This document shows, in pieces, positions 35,727-49,778 of a stretch of 64,000 nt of DNA. Source of the DNA: Phallus indusiatus. Lineage: Eukaryota > Basidiomycota > Agaricomycetes > Phallales > Phallaceae. Below the pieces are notes generated by a model. That model saw nothing but the letters and a program-made list of their open reading frames with translations, was not told where the DNA came from and did no database searches. Every line of letters starts with the position of its first letter. Position 1 is the stretch's first letter. The DNA lies in NCBI GenBank assembly GCA_027605045.1, contig JAQFWX010000132.1, forward strand, positions 30,608 to 94,607. Direction: 5' to 3'. Made by a program: the position numbers and the translations under genes.

Positions 35727-38700
35727 ATGGCTTCCTCCTCGTCATCATCATCATCGATACCACCACAACAAACATCCAACCCAGATACAACTACAAACAA
35801 CCCAAATTCAAATTCAAATTCCAAGTCGGCATCAATTCGCATTCCACAATCACATCGTCCTCCTCACCATCATGCATCACCGACACCTTTTTCTGCTTCT
35901 GCTTCGCCAACCTCTGCGGTAGCAAAGGCAGGGGCAGACGGGTCTACGACGTCTGCACAAGGACATACACAACTGCAATCACAGCCACATTTTAATTCTA
36001 ATTCGCATGAACAACATTTCTATCAGCAACAGCAACGGCAACAGCACCATCACCCGCGCTCACACTCCGCCGCCATTTCACTCGGTGGTATGATGCCTGG
36101 CTCTGTCCCACCGCCACCGTCAACGTCGCCGATAAACCAGATGCCCTCTTCAGGTCATATGGGCGTCGCGTCAATACCAGGTGCACCATATTACTACCCG
36201 TACACTTTCTTCCCCCCTACTCCCTCCGCTCCCCATTCCCATCATGGCCCGCCTCCACCTCACCCTCCCGCTCCTCCTGCACCGCCTAGAGCTAACAGAC
36301 CCAATATTAGCCAACTTCAAGACAGCGTTCTCCACTCTCAACGGGCCAGCGCCGACGCCGGTCCAAGTCAATTTACTTCATATGCATCTGCTCCTGGTTC
36401 TGTGTCCGCCTCTATTGCGACAGTCCAGGACGTCAGCCATACTGAGAGAATGAACGGACCGGCAAGGCGTTCGCGTGGACCATCGACCTCATCGTCTCCC
36501 TCTCTTCGTGGCGCATCTCCCTCGTTATCTATAACAACTTCAATGCCGATAGTCCAGTCGTCATCATCGACATTGTCACCATCGCCGCACATGTCATCTC
36601 GCCCTCAACTAATTCCTACCTTTTCGTACTACCGATCACAAGCCAATTACGACAAACAGCACGGTCTGCTCCAAAGAGGGGGGAATCAAATTCACCCTTC
36701 TGACAACGTCGTTGCAGACGCGGCTTTTCCAGATCAAGCGCACGTTGGACGGAGTCCCTCCGTTTTCTCCAGCACCGCTGCGAATGACGGTGATCAACAA
36801 AATGTTGATGAGAACGATGATGAAAATGATAATGACAATGGCATCGGCGTCGAAGAGTACGAAGGAGATATGTCTGCCGTCGCCATGCATACCCATGCGC
36901 ATAGTGCTATGGATCTTCCTATAGATCCTTCTATACTTCCCCCAGCAACCAGTAGCATCCCCGCCGCCTCTTCGTCCTCCCTGAACAATAATTACATGCT
37001 TCCAGGGGGTGAGAAACGACCCAACCACGAATATTATCCCTCTCCCCATCATCAAGTTCAGTTTAGAGAACTCATGGTCGCCAACAGTGAGTCTTTTAAA
37101 GACCTAGTAATTTAATAATCTGAGACGAAGACTTGTTTAGATTCAACACACCTTCCCGATCCTCATATATCCCTCAACAGTCTCGTCGACTCTGAACCCG
37201 GCAAAAAACCAGCATACCCATTGCCCACCATCATACGGTGTGCTATCCTCGGATCTCCTCAAGAACGACTCACGCTGTCAGAACTCTACCTCGCCATGGA
37301 ACGTCGATTCAGCTACTACACACTCGGCGACAGAAAAAGTTGGAGAGTACGTATAAAAGTCATACTCTCTCATGCATATATAATCGTTCTCATCAACAAA
37401 CCACGTCATTTGATTTTTTTTCTTTCATTAGAATTCGGTTCGGCATAATCTCTCGCTCAATAATCTGTTCGAAAAAGTCACGAGACCGATTACTGAGCCT
37501 GGAAAGGGATGCTATTGGGTCGTAGCGCACGATAAACCGCCTGGCAATAAACGTGAACGGAAACGGAACAAGAAGCCTGGTAAAAAAGCATTGGCCGCTA
37601 TGGAACGAGAGAAACAACAAGCTGCAGCTGTTGCCGCCTCTGAAGCTCAAGGTCAGAACGTCACCGCTGGTATTGGTCGACAAACGGACGACGAAGAGGG
37701 TGACGATGATGCTGGAGAGGATGAAGATGATATCGATGATCAAGATCAGACGATCACTCTGAACACTACTACTTCCGGAGCGCGGAGAAGGAATGTTCCC
37801 AGCGGTTCCGCGTCATCGACATCAGCGTCAAATGTGCCAGCTACGTACTCACCTTACAACACGACGACGACGACACCTGTCTTGGCACCGATGACGACGA
37901 CATCAACGATAATGCGACCACCATTCGGTAACGCATATAGCCGCGGAACTGTCGCTCCGAATGAAGGAAGCTACGCCGCCGTGACCGGTGTCATTCCCAT
38001 GCTAAGTCAAATTCCGCTTCCTTCCAGTTTCGGAATTGGTATGGGTGCGGGTGGGGGTATGGGTGTGGATGCAGCGTCAGTGTCAGTATCAGGCTCGACG
38101 AGCGCTCAGGTTTCTACTACTACTGCTGCGAGTGGCCTCGGATATTCGAATCCGATTGCTAACGAGGGCCCGTTTTCGGCGTATACTCCTCAGAGTCCGA
38201 GTGGTGGTGGTGGTTTTGGTCGGAACAATGCTCAAAGTGCATTGATGGGCTTCGGTAACGCTCAAGCTCAAACTGGCGCGGACATGAACGTTGGGTCGTC
38301 GTCGTCGTCGACTGGAATGTCCATGTGGAATCCTGCTGCCTCCAATCGTGCATCCACTGCAGAATCTGCGACCGGTGGTACGACAACCTCGAGCAAGAGG
38401 AAGAGAAAAACGACATCTACGCGGAATGGTGAAAATCTCACGGCTGTTCCTGGTACTACAGTAAGTTTCCCCTTCGTTCATTTCCACAGTTTTTTTAATT
38501 TGCATGACTAATTTTCTTTTTTCTACTCGGGGATGAAAAGATGATGAGTCAGCACGCTGGAGAGATGATTCAGAACCCGGAGTCAGGCTTGAATTTGGGT
38601 CCGTCGATGATGAGAAATCCAAGCCAGGAATCAGGCGCAGGCGCGAGCGCGAGCACTGGCATGTCACCAGCATCGTCATCGGCATTCACACAAGCTACTT

Positions 38701-39458
38701 CAATGCAATCCTCATCGTCTTCAAAACCGTTTTCATCTCAGGGACGAATGGCAGCATCAGTTTCAACGACACCATTTACTGGTTCGGCGTCACCTTCACC
38801 TGCAGCACTCGGTCGAGCGTCGTTGACGTTAGGTCCAACCGTGACAACACAGATGGTACAGCCGCTTTCTGCTCAGTCGAGTTTCGGTTCATCGGGATTT
38901 TCTGTGCCTGAGAGTGTAGCTACTACGAGCTCGGCGGGATCGGGAGGTGAGACGTCCGCTACTACGAATCAGCCAGGGGCACAGCGCGGTGTTACACTTA
39001 ATCAAAGTCTCGGACCTCATCGTACAACACGGCAAAATCCAATGAGGAGATTCGATCCCGTTGTTCCTTCTCCAATCGCCAGTGGACTTCAATCTTTTAA
39101 TTCAGCCACTTCTAATAATATTAACAATAATAGTAATCGACCACGCGATACATTTAATACACTAGCTGCGCAGATTGCGTCGGAATTCTCTCAGACACGG
39201 ACAACATCTACATCTTCCGATACGCCGGTCAATTTCGGAGGTTCGGGTTCTACTGCTGCGCGGAAACGATCTCAGTCGTCTCGAGGACGTCCCAAGATTA
39301 ATGGTTTTCGTGGGTCTAAAAAGCACCCTCGACGAGGTGGAGGGAGTCAAAGCGAGGGGAGTGAGGATGAGGACGAGGATGAAGGGAGCGAAGAAGATGA
39401 GGACGAGGACGAGTATGTTCCTGCAGGTTCTGCTAAAAGGAGAGGGAGACGCAAGTAG
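35727..39458 (+). CDS. Canonical forkhead (winged-helix) transcription factor
   Basis: Four exons, 35727-37086, 37141-37346, 37432-38460 and 38541-39458, encode 1170 residues. The forkhead domain lies at about residues 477-565: [40 protein letters not shown], then after an intron [19 protein letters not shown] and [10 protein letters not shown]. The recognition helix N-S-V-R-H-N-L-S is complete, so DNA binding is expected. The N-terminal 450 residues are Ser/Pro/His/Gln-rich and disordered, followed just before the domain by [20 protein letters not shown]. After the domain come a basic stretch ([14 protein letters not shown]), an acidic patch and a long Ser/Thr/Gly-rich region, then an acidic run and a basic end (KRRGRRK). 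Target genes unknown; fungal forkheads often control cell cycle, ribosomal or mating programmes. Three diverged paralogues lie downstream. Confidence 0.88.
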
Positions 39459-42400
39459 CCATGGTTTTTTTTTCCCGTTCAAAGTAACGTTAACCTTGAT
39501 TTTCTTTCCCCTTTGACCCGACTAATAATAAATCCTTAAACAGCAAAAATATTCTCTTCAACTTCAAAAGAGCAAAAATATTCAAGAAGAGGATCACACC
39601 TTTCTTTCGTTCCTTATCACTCAACACTATGAATACCATTTGTTTGCATATTTTTATATCCCTTGCTTTTTGATATACCCTTTTCAATGAGCTTCCTTTT
39701 TCTTCTGATACTATGTTTAACAACTCAATTTATTTTCTACATATTAGGATAACATGGTTTATTCTTTCAGCAAGTCCGACCTGCATTGCATTATAGTCAT
39801 ATTTTCATCGGCATGCTTTCGTTGTTTACATATCGCTCCCTGCAGATCAATTTAATAAAATGTTATCATAATACACTAGTAAAAAAATTGACTATATGGT
39901 GATGAGCTTCTCAATGCGGACGCTTTAAAAATATTTTCCCATTGTAATGCGGATCTAGTATTCTGTATATGCATACCTATATATATATATATTATGTATT
40001 CGCCTTACCTGTCTGGAAATAGCACCATCGACTTTGATTTAGTTCAGCGAATCTAGGCATACGTGATTCATGAATGCCCAAACCAAATTATTTGTAGCAT
40101 TAGCATCCTTTTAACAACTTTATGACATGATGTTATAAGTGAGGCACTCACATGTATGGGTGAGCCATGAATAATTACGAGTTTGTCTTAAGATGGTGCA
40201 CCAACCCTATTTTCAGTCCAATTAAAAAGAGGGTCTTTATCTCCAGCGACGCCAAAGAAGCATCCCGCGCGCACTGTGAAAGGTATAGAGAAGATCCAGC
40301 CTCCGGACGAAAATGTAATAGCCTTGACAGCGACGACTACAAGGTACTCAATTCTAATATAATAAACAGGGTGCCTATTAAAATGGCTTATTTCATTTTT
40401 GCGCACGAAAAAAGAAGTAGATAAATTTACATACTATTTCAAGACGATGAGCCGATCCCTTCTTTGACGTTTATGTAAAGACCCTAAAAAATATATAGAA
40501 GAGAAAAGTCAGCCACCCAAGACCCAAACCGAGACGTCGGAAGAGCATGCGAACGTTTCTTTTCCTTTTGTCGATCATGATCACGCGAGTAATTCCGCAC
40601 CAAGAATTGCAATTTCACTTCTCTAATTCAGTTATTACGGCGAGGGAAAAAATACGGCTAAGGATCCTTTTCTTTAATAGGAAGTTGTTATTAAAGTTTT
40701 GAATGAAAATAACGTAATCTTACCCAAGGTCTTCTGAGATTTGGAATTCAGTGGCGTCTTTTGTTGTTCAAAGCTGTCACTGTGCAGGTCGGGTGCAAAA
40801 TAATAATGACATCTTTTCCAGTCAAACTCGTCAAAAGGCCAAGCATAGTCTAAGAATACGAAAAAAATTTTCATCTAGGTGGGAAAGATTGACGTGGTGA
40901 TTTTGTCGTACGACGTGTCAACCCCCGAGAAAACCGCTTGGACCTGAGGCTGGGTTAGATCTTGTAAACACGCAACGTGGTCAGATAATGCGATAATGCA
41001 TACGTGCATCCACGCATCCACTCCGTAAATATAGTCTCATTATGAACGTCATAATGTGGTCACCCGGAACAAGACACCTCAACAAACACGCGGCAGGGCG
41101 TTCTACTACATAGTAAATTTCTTCCCCCGAGTCGGCCATCATCGCCGTGATCTCAGCAGTGCATCGTGCAAAGCCGACGAAACCTAAACTTCGATTCCAG
41201 CCTCTTTAGAGACAATCACCTTCCACCTTCAGAAGTAGCTTAAAATCTGGAAAATCGACTTCTTAAATCGAGTTTTAGTGATGATGAGAGAATGGAGATT
41301 TTTTTTTCCTCGCTCTTCTTTTAAGCGCACTTTGTTTTGTGGCGAGAGAAATCATGACCGGCGTTTACTATGTATAACCATGATAACACGTGTTTTGATA
41401 ATTGATTTTTGGATACGGCGTATGGACGATTACTTGCGATTATACACAGGATGAGAGAAATTTTTACGTAAAAAGAGGGATCCGGATCCGTGTAGCTAAT
41501 TATAAGAAAGTGAAAAGCATCTGTTTATGTATACATACATACATACATTTGTTAGCCGTTAATGGGTTTTGTTACCCGACCCTAAATATGCTCGCCACAG
41601 CAGCCGCATTGACAATTATCGCTCGCAGGTAAAATGAATGCCCCGGATATTTATTTATGTACATATATTGACGTCGCCAATGATGAAATATGATCGATTA
41701 TCTTCAAGGGAGCTTGAAATCAGACATCGTGTCTGTCCGTACGTAGCAGTACGACATACTATATTAGCAGGGTATATGTTATATGTGTGAAATGGTATAT
41801 GGAATATGGGTATGTCGATTAGTCGGGTAGAAAAATGAAATGTGATAGTCATCAAAAATGGGTTAAGGGTCAGAGTTGGGCCAGAACGTTACTACACTGG
41901 CAAAATGGTTAAAAATAAAAGTTAATTAAAGAAGCGTACGAATACGTTAAAAAGGCAATGGAGGCTGTGAAAGTGAAGGTTTCAGAATTAATTTCCAGAA
42001 AACACCTTCAAAAAGTGCTAGAATATGAAGAATGTGATAGTGATATGATAGTTGGGTGCAACGTAAAATGGGGGGTAGCCCTCTGCTGGCTAAAACTTGA
42101 AGTACGAGAAGTCGATGCATTAAGGTTACATCATAAAATAATAGCGTCCTGAATTCGATTTCATTGCCGACGGATAATACAAAAAGCTATTATCATCCAA
42201 TTCAATAACTTGAAACTTGAGAAGATAAAGGGCCATTACCTGGTACATGAAACAAGAAGAAATACAGCGCGAATAAATATGGCGAATGAGTTACTACCCA
42301 TTCATTGCCGTTTTATTTAGAATCACCGTCCTTGTTTTGTTTCCGGTGCAGTTATTGTTTGTAAAGGTAAAGTTTCGCGCAAAGTCCACGTTGCTTTTGC

Positions 42401-43036
42401 CACGAAAGGTAAGGTTGTGAATACGGTCCAGTGATGCCGAGTATAATGAATAGCCAAAAGGCACAAAAGAGGTAAGACGGAAATATTACGTGGGGGTGAA
42501 ATAGCTGGAGTGCAAGAGAATCCCCGCCTTAGGGGGCGTTGCCACATGGGGAATTCCCGATGAGGTGAGCACCGATTTAAAATACGAAAGCTGAGGCTAA
42601 AACAGAAGAGGGGTGGAAGTCTTGAGCAGAAAAAAAAAAGAAGAATGGAATACGAAGAAGATTCTCTGCTAGATAATGTTCTGTGAGGGGGAACTAGAAT
42701 GGGTATGAGTCCGAGTGCATATCATATAAAAAAACCTCAGATCAACCGAGAGATGCCATGAAGTTAATTTGTCTTCACTGCGAGAATGATATGTTCATTC
42801 AGCCTCCCTTCTTTCTCTTTGACTAACCACACCAACCTGTTTTTCCTTTCTTTAAAAGACGATAATGATCGTTTGGGGAGGTACCCAGCTGGTGGTCCCT
42901 TCTGTGATGAACTTTGCTTCTATCGTTCATAGAACAAGTAATATATGGCATCGGCGACCGAGGAGGGTTGATTTACTGTCTGCCCCTCCCATATCAAGTC
43001 TCTATGAAGTCTCTATGTTGAACTTTGAATGACTGC
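39459..43036. other. Gene-poor region, about 3.6 kb
   Basis: No gene that I can support. A TA dinucleotide tract (about 39978-39992) and a CATA microsatellite (41528-41548) are present. Short open frames show no motif or splice pattern. Confidence 0.5.
41528..41548. repeat. CATA tetranucleotide microsatellite
   Basis: About five consecutive ATAC units (ATACATACATACATACAT) in the gene-poor region downstream of the forkhead gene. Confidence 0.8.
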
Positions 43037-44689
43037 TCATTCATCGTTAGACGGAGGAACCTCAAAGTAGCGCCAATATTTAGGGCTGGAGGGGTATACC
43101 TCGTCCCGATGCCGCAGACTCACAGGAGGCAGGATTATGCAGCGTGAGTGCCTCCCCAGTAATCTACCGTCGGGGGCGTGTTCAGTAGGAATCGATCGGA
43201 AAAGACTGGTCGAGCTACCGAGACCGCTGTTATAGATATTATTACTATTATCGATAGGGTGATTACGATAGACAGGAGAATAGATAGGACCGGAGGATGG
43301 ATATAAATATGATGGGGATGTTGATGTTGTAGTCATAGAAGAAGTCGTAGTTATCGTCGTTTCGTTCCGTGTGCGTGATGATGAGGAGGCGGCAGTAGTT
43401 GTAGGGGCGTTAGTAGTAATTGTAGGTTTTGGATTGTATGGATGATAGGATTGCTGTCGTCCATGTAATTCTCTGCCACTACTAGTACTAGGATACAATG
43501 AAGAAGGTCCCGCCTCGCTGATGTCAAGGATTTGGTCTGTCCGGGGGTGAATTCGGGCCGTTATTGGCCTCCATTGGAAGGCTCCGGAGCTCGAAGACGG
43601 ACCCATTGCCAAGGAAGACGACGACGTTCCAGGAATGGACTGTTGCGGTGAAACGATGGATCGTCTTGTCACACGCTTCCGTACACGCTGCGGCGGTTGC
43701 GCACTGTGATTAATTGTCCAGTACCCGCCTTGACCTGGTTCCGGACGTTCTGCATTCTTGAACCTCTCCTTCTTCGACAAATTTTGTAATAGAGTCCTCT
43801 AGGCGAAAGAAGAACCAGTCAGTTGTGGCTTGATCAGAAAACGAGAAGAAGAAGAATCGCTATAAGAAGGAATTACATACCTCCCATGATTTCACACCCT
43901 TCTCTTCTTCCTTTTCATAGTACCGAAACCTTCGCTTAAGTGTTGAACGTAATTCAGCGAGTGTAAGTCTTTGATGAGGTGAACCAAGAATGGCACACTC
44001 GATAATCAACGGCATAGAATATTGCGGTTGTTGATCACGGTCACCTTCTAAGCTGTTTAGACCTAGGTTTTCACGCTCTTCAAGAGCTGAAGCTAAAGAA
44101 AAAAAGAAGAAAATTACGGCGAGTCAGTGAGAAAACTGAAAATTTGATCCAACCATCAGGGTTAAGTTCACATACGATCATGAGAAGTCAGAGCATCAAA
44201 TTGGTGCTGGTGATACGAGGCAGGGTAGTAATCACGATTCGGAAGTTTCCCTGAGGAGCCGGTATTGGCAGGTCTGTTACTACTGGAACTAGTGTTGCTG
44301 GGGCCAGCTACGGGTTCGTCTACAAGAGGACTATCCCGCGTTCGTAGAGGAGGTGTTCCAGACGAATGAGGGGATGACATGATAGGTGGAAGGTAAGTTA
44401 AAGAAGGCGACGAGACTGTACTACCGAGGTGCAATTCTTGGACAGACGGTAATACTCGTCGTTGGTCCAACGAATGAGGGCGAGGTGAAAATGGGAAATG
44501 AATGGACGATAAATTAACTGACTCGTCTTCTCTTGGAGGGGGCGTGGCACTGAAAGAGGACCTAGTGACGTGACGGTCCCATTGTTGCGAAGAAGTGGCG
44601 GGCATAATTGGGGGCAACGATGGATGCCGCCAATTTCTGGGATTGCTTCTTCGCCCTCTGCTCCCGGAAGGTCCATGCGGGAAGGCCAT
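43037..44689 (-). CDS. Diverged forkhead-like protein A
   Basis: Exons 44689-44176, 44092-43881 and 43798-43037 join in frame to 495 residues. The start at ATG 44687-44689 (MAFPHGPSGSRG) is the first in the frame. Just before the first intron comes LPNRDYYPASYHQHQFDALT, matching the canonical forkhead gene's motif. Exon 2 reads ALEERENLGLNSLEGD and SMPLIIECAILGSPHQRLTL, AELRSTLKRRFRYYEKEEE, KSWE. Exon 3 continues RTLLQNLSKKERFKNAERP and GQGGYWTIN, then a basic patch (RVRKRVTRR) and a long Ser/Thr/Pro-rich tail. The winged-helix scaffold is recognisable, but the recognition helix consensus NSxRHNLS has become RTLLQNLS. Intron phases (1 and 0) match the canonical gene. Probably nuclear; whether it binds DNA is doubtful. 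Confidence 0.7.
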
Positions 44690-45658
44690 CGGGGGGAATA
44701 GCAAGAAACCGTCACTCACACAGGGAGATTGGAGTGAAGAGGAAACACAAAGCGGACACAATGCGAGAACGACGGTAAAGAACCGATAGCGGGCCCCGTT
44801 CCTCTGTTTCACTTTGTTGTTGTTTCTGAGATTGGCCTTTTTATGAGAAAACAGGGCCACGGATGGTGCGCGACAAGAGGGGAAAGGACTGCTCCGATCT
44901 GTATAGCCTCGAAACGGGAGTTGGTGCAATTCCTCCAGGACTTATTAATTTTCTGGGTCAAAATAAAAAAGAATGATCCCGGTGGAAGGGCGATATTGTG
45001 AGTAAAATAGTGGATAACCGCACTGAAGTCGGAGGAGACCCATCCCTCAAATCGATTGAAATGCGAGCGAGAACTCAAACTCACGGTTTACGCCTGTAAC
45101 ACTGCCTGAGGTGTGGCAACAACGTGTTGTTTCGTAATCGAGATTAGCGCTGTTAGGAAGGGGCAGGTGGAGGAGGTAAGTCGACAGGCCCATGTCAACA
45201 AAGGGTCGTTGTTCTTAGAAGACATGAGCCAAATAGAAAAGAAAGAAAGCGGGAGGGAAAGCGAGTTAAGAAATGGTAGATATATATTTAGTATTTCTTT
45301 CCTGAAGTTGAACCCGAAACGGAAAGCCGATAAAGTCGAGATTTTGCAGAGTAGAAGGACACGGATCAGTAATGAATACTTAATGATCAAATGAGGGCGT
45401 AATTGCCTAGAGGGCTTCTCTAAGACATCAACAAGTAATAAACGGCGTGAAACTGCAGCAGGAGGCTTTTCGATTCTATAAAGAGAAGCGAGGAATAAAT
45501 TATGATTATGTCGTTCTTTGTTCTTGCTAATAATATCGTGGTCATCGGATTAGTGCAGCACCTGTACGGCGTGGTCGACGCAAATAAGATAATATATTAT
45601 ATATTCGGACGGGAAAAAACTACTACAAATATGGTTAGTTTGGTATTTGTTTATTGAA

Positions 45659-45684
45659 GATAAGATGGGATAGGATAAGATAGA
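45659..45684 (+). promoter_or_regulatory. Cluster of GATA-type sites
   Basis: GATAAG, GGATAGG and GGATAAGATAG follow one another within about 26 nt, matching the HGATAR consensus of fungal GATA factors. The nearest start codon is far away, so function is uncertain. Confidence 0.25.
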
Positions 45685-45821
45685 TGGGTACGTACCTTGC
45701 AGAAAATGGCCGGATGTCTTTTTTTGGGTCGACAGATCAAAAAACGTGTTGCAATTGCATAGCTGCACTGACCTCGTTTACTTAGGGACATTGGCGCCTG
45801 ATACCTCGTTACGTCACTGTT

Positions 45822-45842
45822 GTCACATGTCACATGTCACAT
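45822..45842 (+). repeat. Three tandem GTCACAT heptamers
   Basis: Three perfect copies of GTCACAT create overlapping CACATG E-box-like words. Possible binding site array or chance repeat. Confidence 0.5.
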
Positions 45843-48800
45843 TGACTTGTGAGGTGCTCGGGGCGCCGAGACTCGGTCGTCCTCGACTTTTTGCATCCTG
45901 TTCCTGCAACCATCTGGATGGTTATGCATTTATGTACGGTGACGCACGGCTATCCTCTTTCCATGACAGCCTTTCCGTTTCGTTAGCATCCCTTAAATTT
46001 CGTCCTTCCGCGAAAACATGTACGGCTATGCAGGGCTTTGGTGGCCTGAATTCCAGTGAAGCTCATTGTATTTTCATGAATTCCAAGTCGAAGTAAACAC
46101 TTGTTTTTTTGATTTGCATATTTACGCATGTTTTGCGAACAGTTAAAATGGATGGCTGGGCAAAGAGAAATGAAAAACAAATACGAGCTTATCGTGTAAA
46201 AGGCCATTCTGTCCTTCCGGAAACTTCTCTTTGAGCGCGTTTCATACAGAAATGTCGTTCTTCCACGTAACTTCATGCCGATCATGTTGTAATTTCATAT
46301 TTTTGGCGTCATCCAAAAAGGGGGGTTATAAATCTGAATCGAACGTCATATACAAAGTTATGATAGAAATTTCACGAAGATAACCTGGACCAAACCTCGA
46401 CTCATAATCATAGAGTGTACTGCTGCCGGAGCCGGAAGTTGCACATGCCCACCCTAAACCTAAAAACACGCATCCGCAAACTATGCAATCAAGATAATTG
46501 ACCATTTTTTAAAACAGCTCCCGGCCTTGGGTTGTGCAGTCGCGTTTGTATGAAACTGCCGACTCATTCGGGAAAGTTCCTCCGATCAAACGGGAGACAC
46601 ATGCTTTTTACATAAAGCAATGTCTCCTGGCAGGCAGGCAGAGTTGACGATTCGGTCATTTGGCTGGTCATGAGTTGGATGCCAAATAATTTGAAGTTCG
46701 CGTTTACTGCATAATACTGTGAATTTTTTGAAATTATGATTACTCACTTGCTAAATAAGCCGTTGCCATGTTTCAAGTTTGGTCCTTCTTTGGTTTTTCG
46801 AATTCTTGCACTCGTCATCATCCTGTTTTTGAAATGTAAGTGAAAGTTATTCTGCAGGCACCTGCTGGCAGCTTGTGCGCGCACTATGTGCATGGCCCGG
46901 AATTTGAACTCCGACATTCAAAGATTCGGTACTTAACGTCCACCGCGCAAACTGGATGTTTATTGAATCAACAAGTCAAAAATCTTAAAAAACATCAAAG
47001 TCAACTATTGGCTATCTTGAAAACCCGAACCCACAGTGCCATCACAAATCAAGCTTTCAGCCTCATTTTTCTTGGTGCGCGTGCCTGGGGGAAGGACTCT
47101 TTGATCAGCTGCGCAAGAGAAAATGGTTATCTTTGTTTATAGTGTTTCTGGCCAATTAAGTCATCTTTTTCCGCAGAAGCTCATATATATATCCTCTGCT
47201 TGATCGTGTTACACCAGTTCGCCGCCGATGCCACTTTTTCATGGTCGCCAAGTTATTCCTCCAGACCCCACACACGTTCACGGCTAATAATATATGTCAA
47301 ATCAGATAAAGGTTCTAACTAATAAGTCTGCCATTCATCATGACTATTCCTAGCTGAAACCGCAGGTTGATCTTCATTAGTATGCGGCAATGTGTTTCTG
47401 TCCAAGTCCTTCGTAATTGAATCCTATTGGGCAGTGACTTACTAGTCTTTGAGCTTATTCACAATAGACCTGTGCGTTGTGAGGATTGTCCCCTACGGAT
47501 ACCCTTTTAATGACGAACGAAGCGGGGCCTAAATTGGCTTTTCTCTTTCAAAATTCAAAAAACGCCCCGGATTCGCAACTACTCTGGCTCCGGCTAACAT
47601 ATCATGATTTGCATGAACGTGAGCCTTACGAAAAAAGTACGTCCATCACTTTGTATCGCTCTTTTATTAGGTCGCAGTAACTTGACTGTTATGATTTATT
47701 TCAAAGCGAGTTATCCGATATTAACGACATATGAAATCAAATACTCATACATCTTTACAACGTTGCAGCTACCTGTGATTCCAAGCAGTCCGAGTCGGTC
47801 CAGAGAGATCTCCGGCCACATCTTGACACTGTTTGGTCTCAAGTTACATCCCCAGTCTCGTTTGCAACACGATTTACTTATTATTTTGGTCGCAGCACAG
47901 CTGATTCATATATGAATTCCCAAAATTTGCTTAAGTCATTTAACGCGGGCGATGCTTCGTTTCGTTACTTCGATATGAATTGATTTCGCGCCATTTTCGA
48001 GGGTTATATACTGAAATGATATTAATGATGATGGCTCCAAGCCCCAGGAAAACTTCACATAAGTTGCAAATAATGAATTGTGTGAGACAATGCTTCGTTT
48101 GTTTCTTGTTCAAAAAAATCGTCTAATCCACACTTCATCAACAGGCAGGCGAGTATATTTGGCCTATTCGACTTGTCGCTTTTTTAGGCTAACAGGACAA
48201 CTTTGGGGTTAAAGGGGGCAAGTGAGACTGTCCACCACCTCTCGGTGTGTCCGTGTACTGTCCATTCGTCCGATGAATGATTATTAAGAGTCAAGCGATG
48301 AAAATGGCACTAGTCGCGGTGGTTTGGATAGCTAATGGAGCGTGCTGTTAGACTTGTGCAAGGAACGTTGCTAAGTCAATTACTTTGCAATGGCCAGAAC
48401 TAAGAGTAAAGCACTATCACCTTGTTTCTTTTATCGTCAAAGGCAGGTGTCTATGGGCTTCTTCTTTTTCAAACTAGAGAAAAATGTAATCAATACTCAT
48501 TCAACATTATTTGTCACATGATTTATTAGCGTTTGCACAACATTGTATCTTTATGTTTAGGTTTTAGATTATGACAAAAATTTAGACGATACCCCCTGGT
48601 TTTAAGCGAGATGTGAGGGCAATCTGCCATACTTTGCGCCGAAGAGGCGATCCCAAATCTCCCAAATTGGAAATGGGTCTACGTCTCATCCTTTGATAAT
48701 CTCATTAATACGAGTGAAACCATTTCTTAGGCAATTTAGTGAGCATTTTGCTGCAGGCTTCGCAGTAATAACCGCTCTATTGCCTAATCTATACACATTA

Positions 48801-49778
48801 AACGTAGAAGTTTAGGTGCTTAAACCTGAAAACCGGCACTAAAGAGTGCGATGAGCAAGCCAAATCTATTGAACATACTTTAGTGTACGCGATTCATACA
48901 CGCGGGCTCCTCAAATGAAGCAAAAGGCAGAAGAAGTCGCTGTAGTAAGCCAATACTAACGATTGGAAAGCAAGTCATGTCGACAGCATTGAAGCAGCAA
49001 GGAAATCCTGAAACCAACTTGACCTCGATCTTGCATTCCTAATCTTGGTAGCCAATGTTAGTGCATAAATAGGCTCACATCCTGTCCTAATACGCTTGTT
49101 ATGTCAACAATGACATTCCGGTCGGGGTGTAAGTACTGAGCCTAGAAGCGGTGTCCATGAATCATACCAACGCCGAGAACCCAAACACATGGATCAGACA
49201 CAAAAATTAAGCACCACGTGTCGGAAGTTGGTCATGTTCAAACAAAAAAGAATCCCTAATTTCATGGAAATGAGTATTTAAACATTTAGGGATTCGCAAA
49301 CCTTATCAGATGACAAAGAGAATGAAGACTTCAGGAAAGGTCTCATATCCTGCAGGGACATTGTATATGTACGAACATAGTAGCCTAGGAACGCACCTGA
49401 TCTTGCGACCTCGAGGAAATACTTGAGATGTCGACTGACCTTGGTCAGATCCGTGGACTGAAACAAGTGTCAAGCAGTGTTGAACACACGGCATGCACGT
49501 GCACGTACTTTGTCTCAGGCGCCGATGACTAATTCTACCGACGTGAGTGTGTATTATATTCTCTTCAATTCCATGCCAGTTGCAGTTGTAGGAGAGAAAA
49601 TGATTGGATAACTTGGATTTGAAGCTTTGAGCAATAAAATTCAAGCAGATGAGAAAAAAAGAAACGACGCCGTTTTAACAGGTCGTCTGAGTCTATTTGC
49701 CGTTGTGGACGCGTCCGGCGGATATCGCCGCGGATGCTAATATAAATAGTCCGACTTCCACATCTTACCACGACGACG

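Larger units (their letters stand above)
44690..49778. other. Gene-poor region, about 5.1 kb
   Basis: I find no gene I can support. The first part is the likely promoter of forkhead-like A. Notable small elements are a cluster of GATA words at 45659-45684 and a triple GTCACAT repeat at 45822-45842. The remainder has many stops on all frames. Confidence 0.5.

Noticed and set aside
38089..38685. Antisense open frame of nearly 200 codons within the forkhead gene
   Set aside because: Arginine/serine-rich composition is the mirror of Ser/Thr/Gly-rich sense codons. No sign of a real protein.
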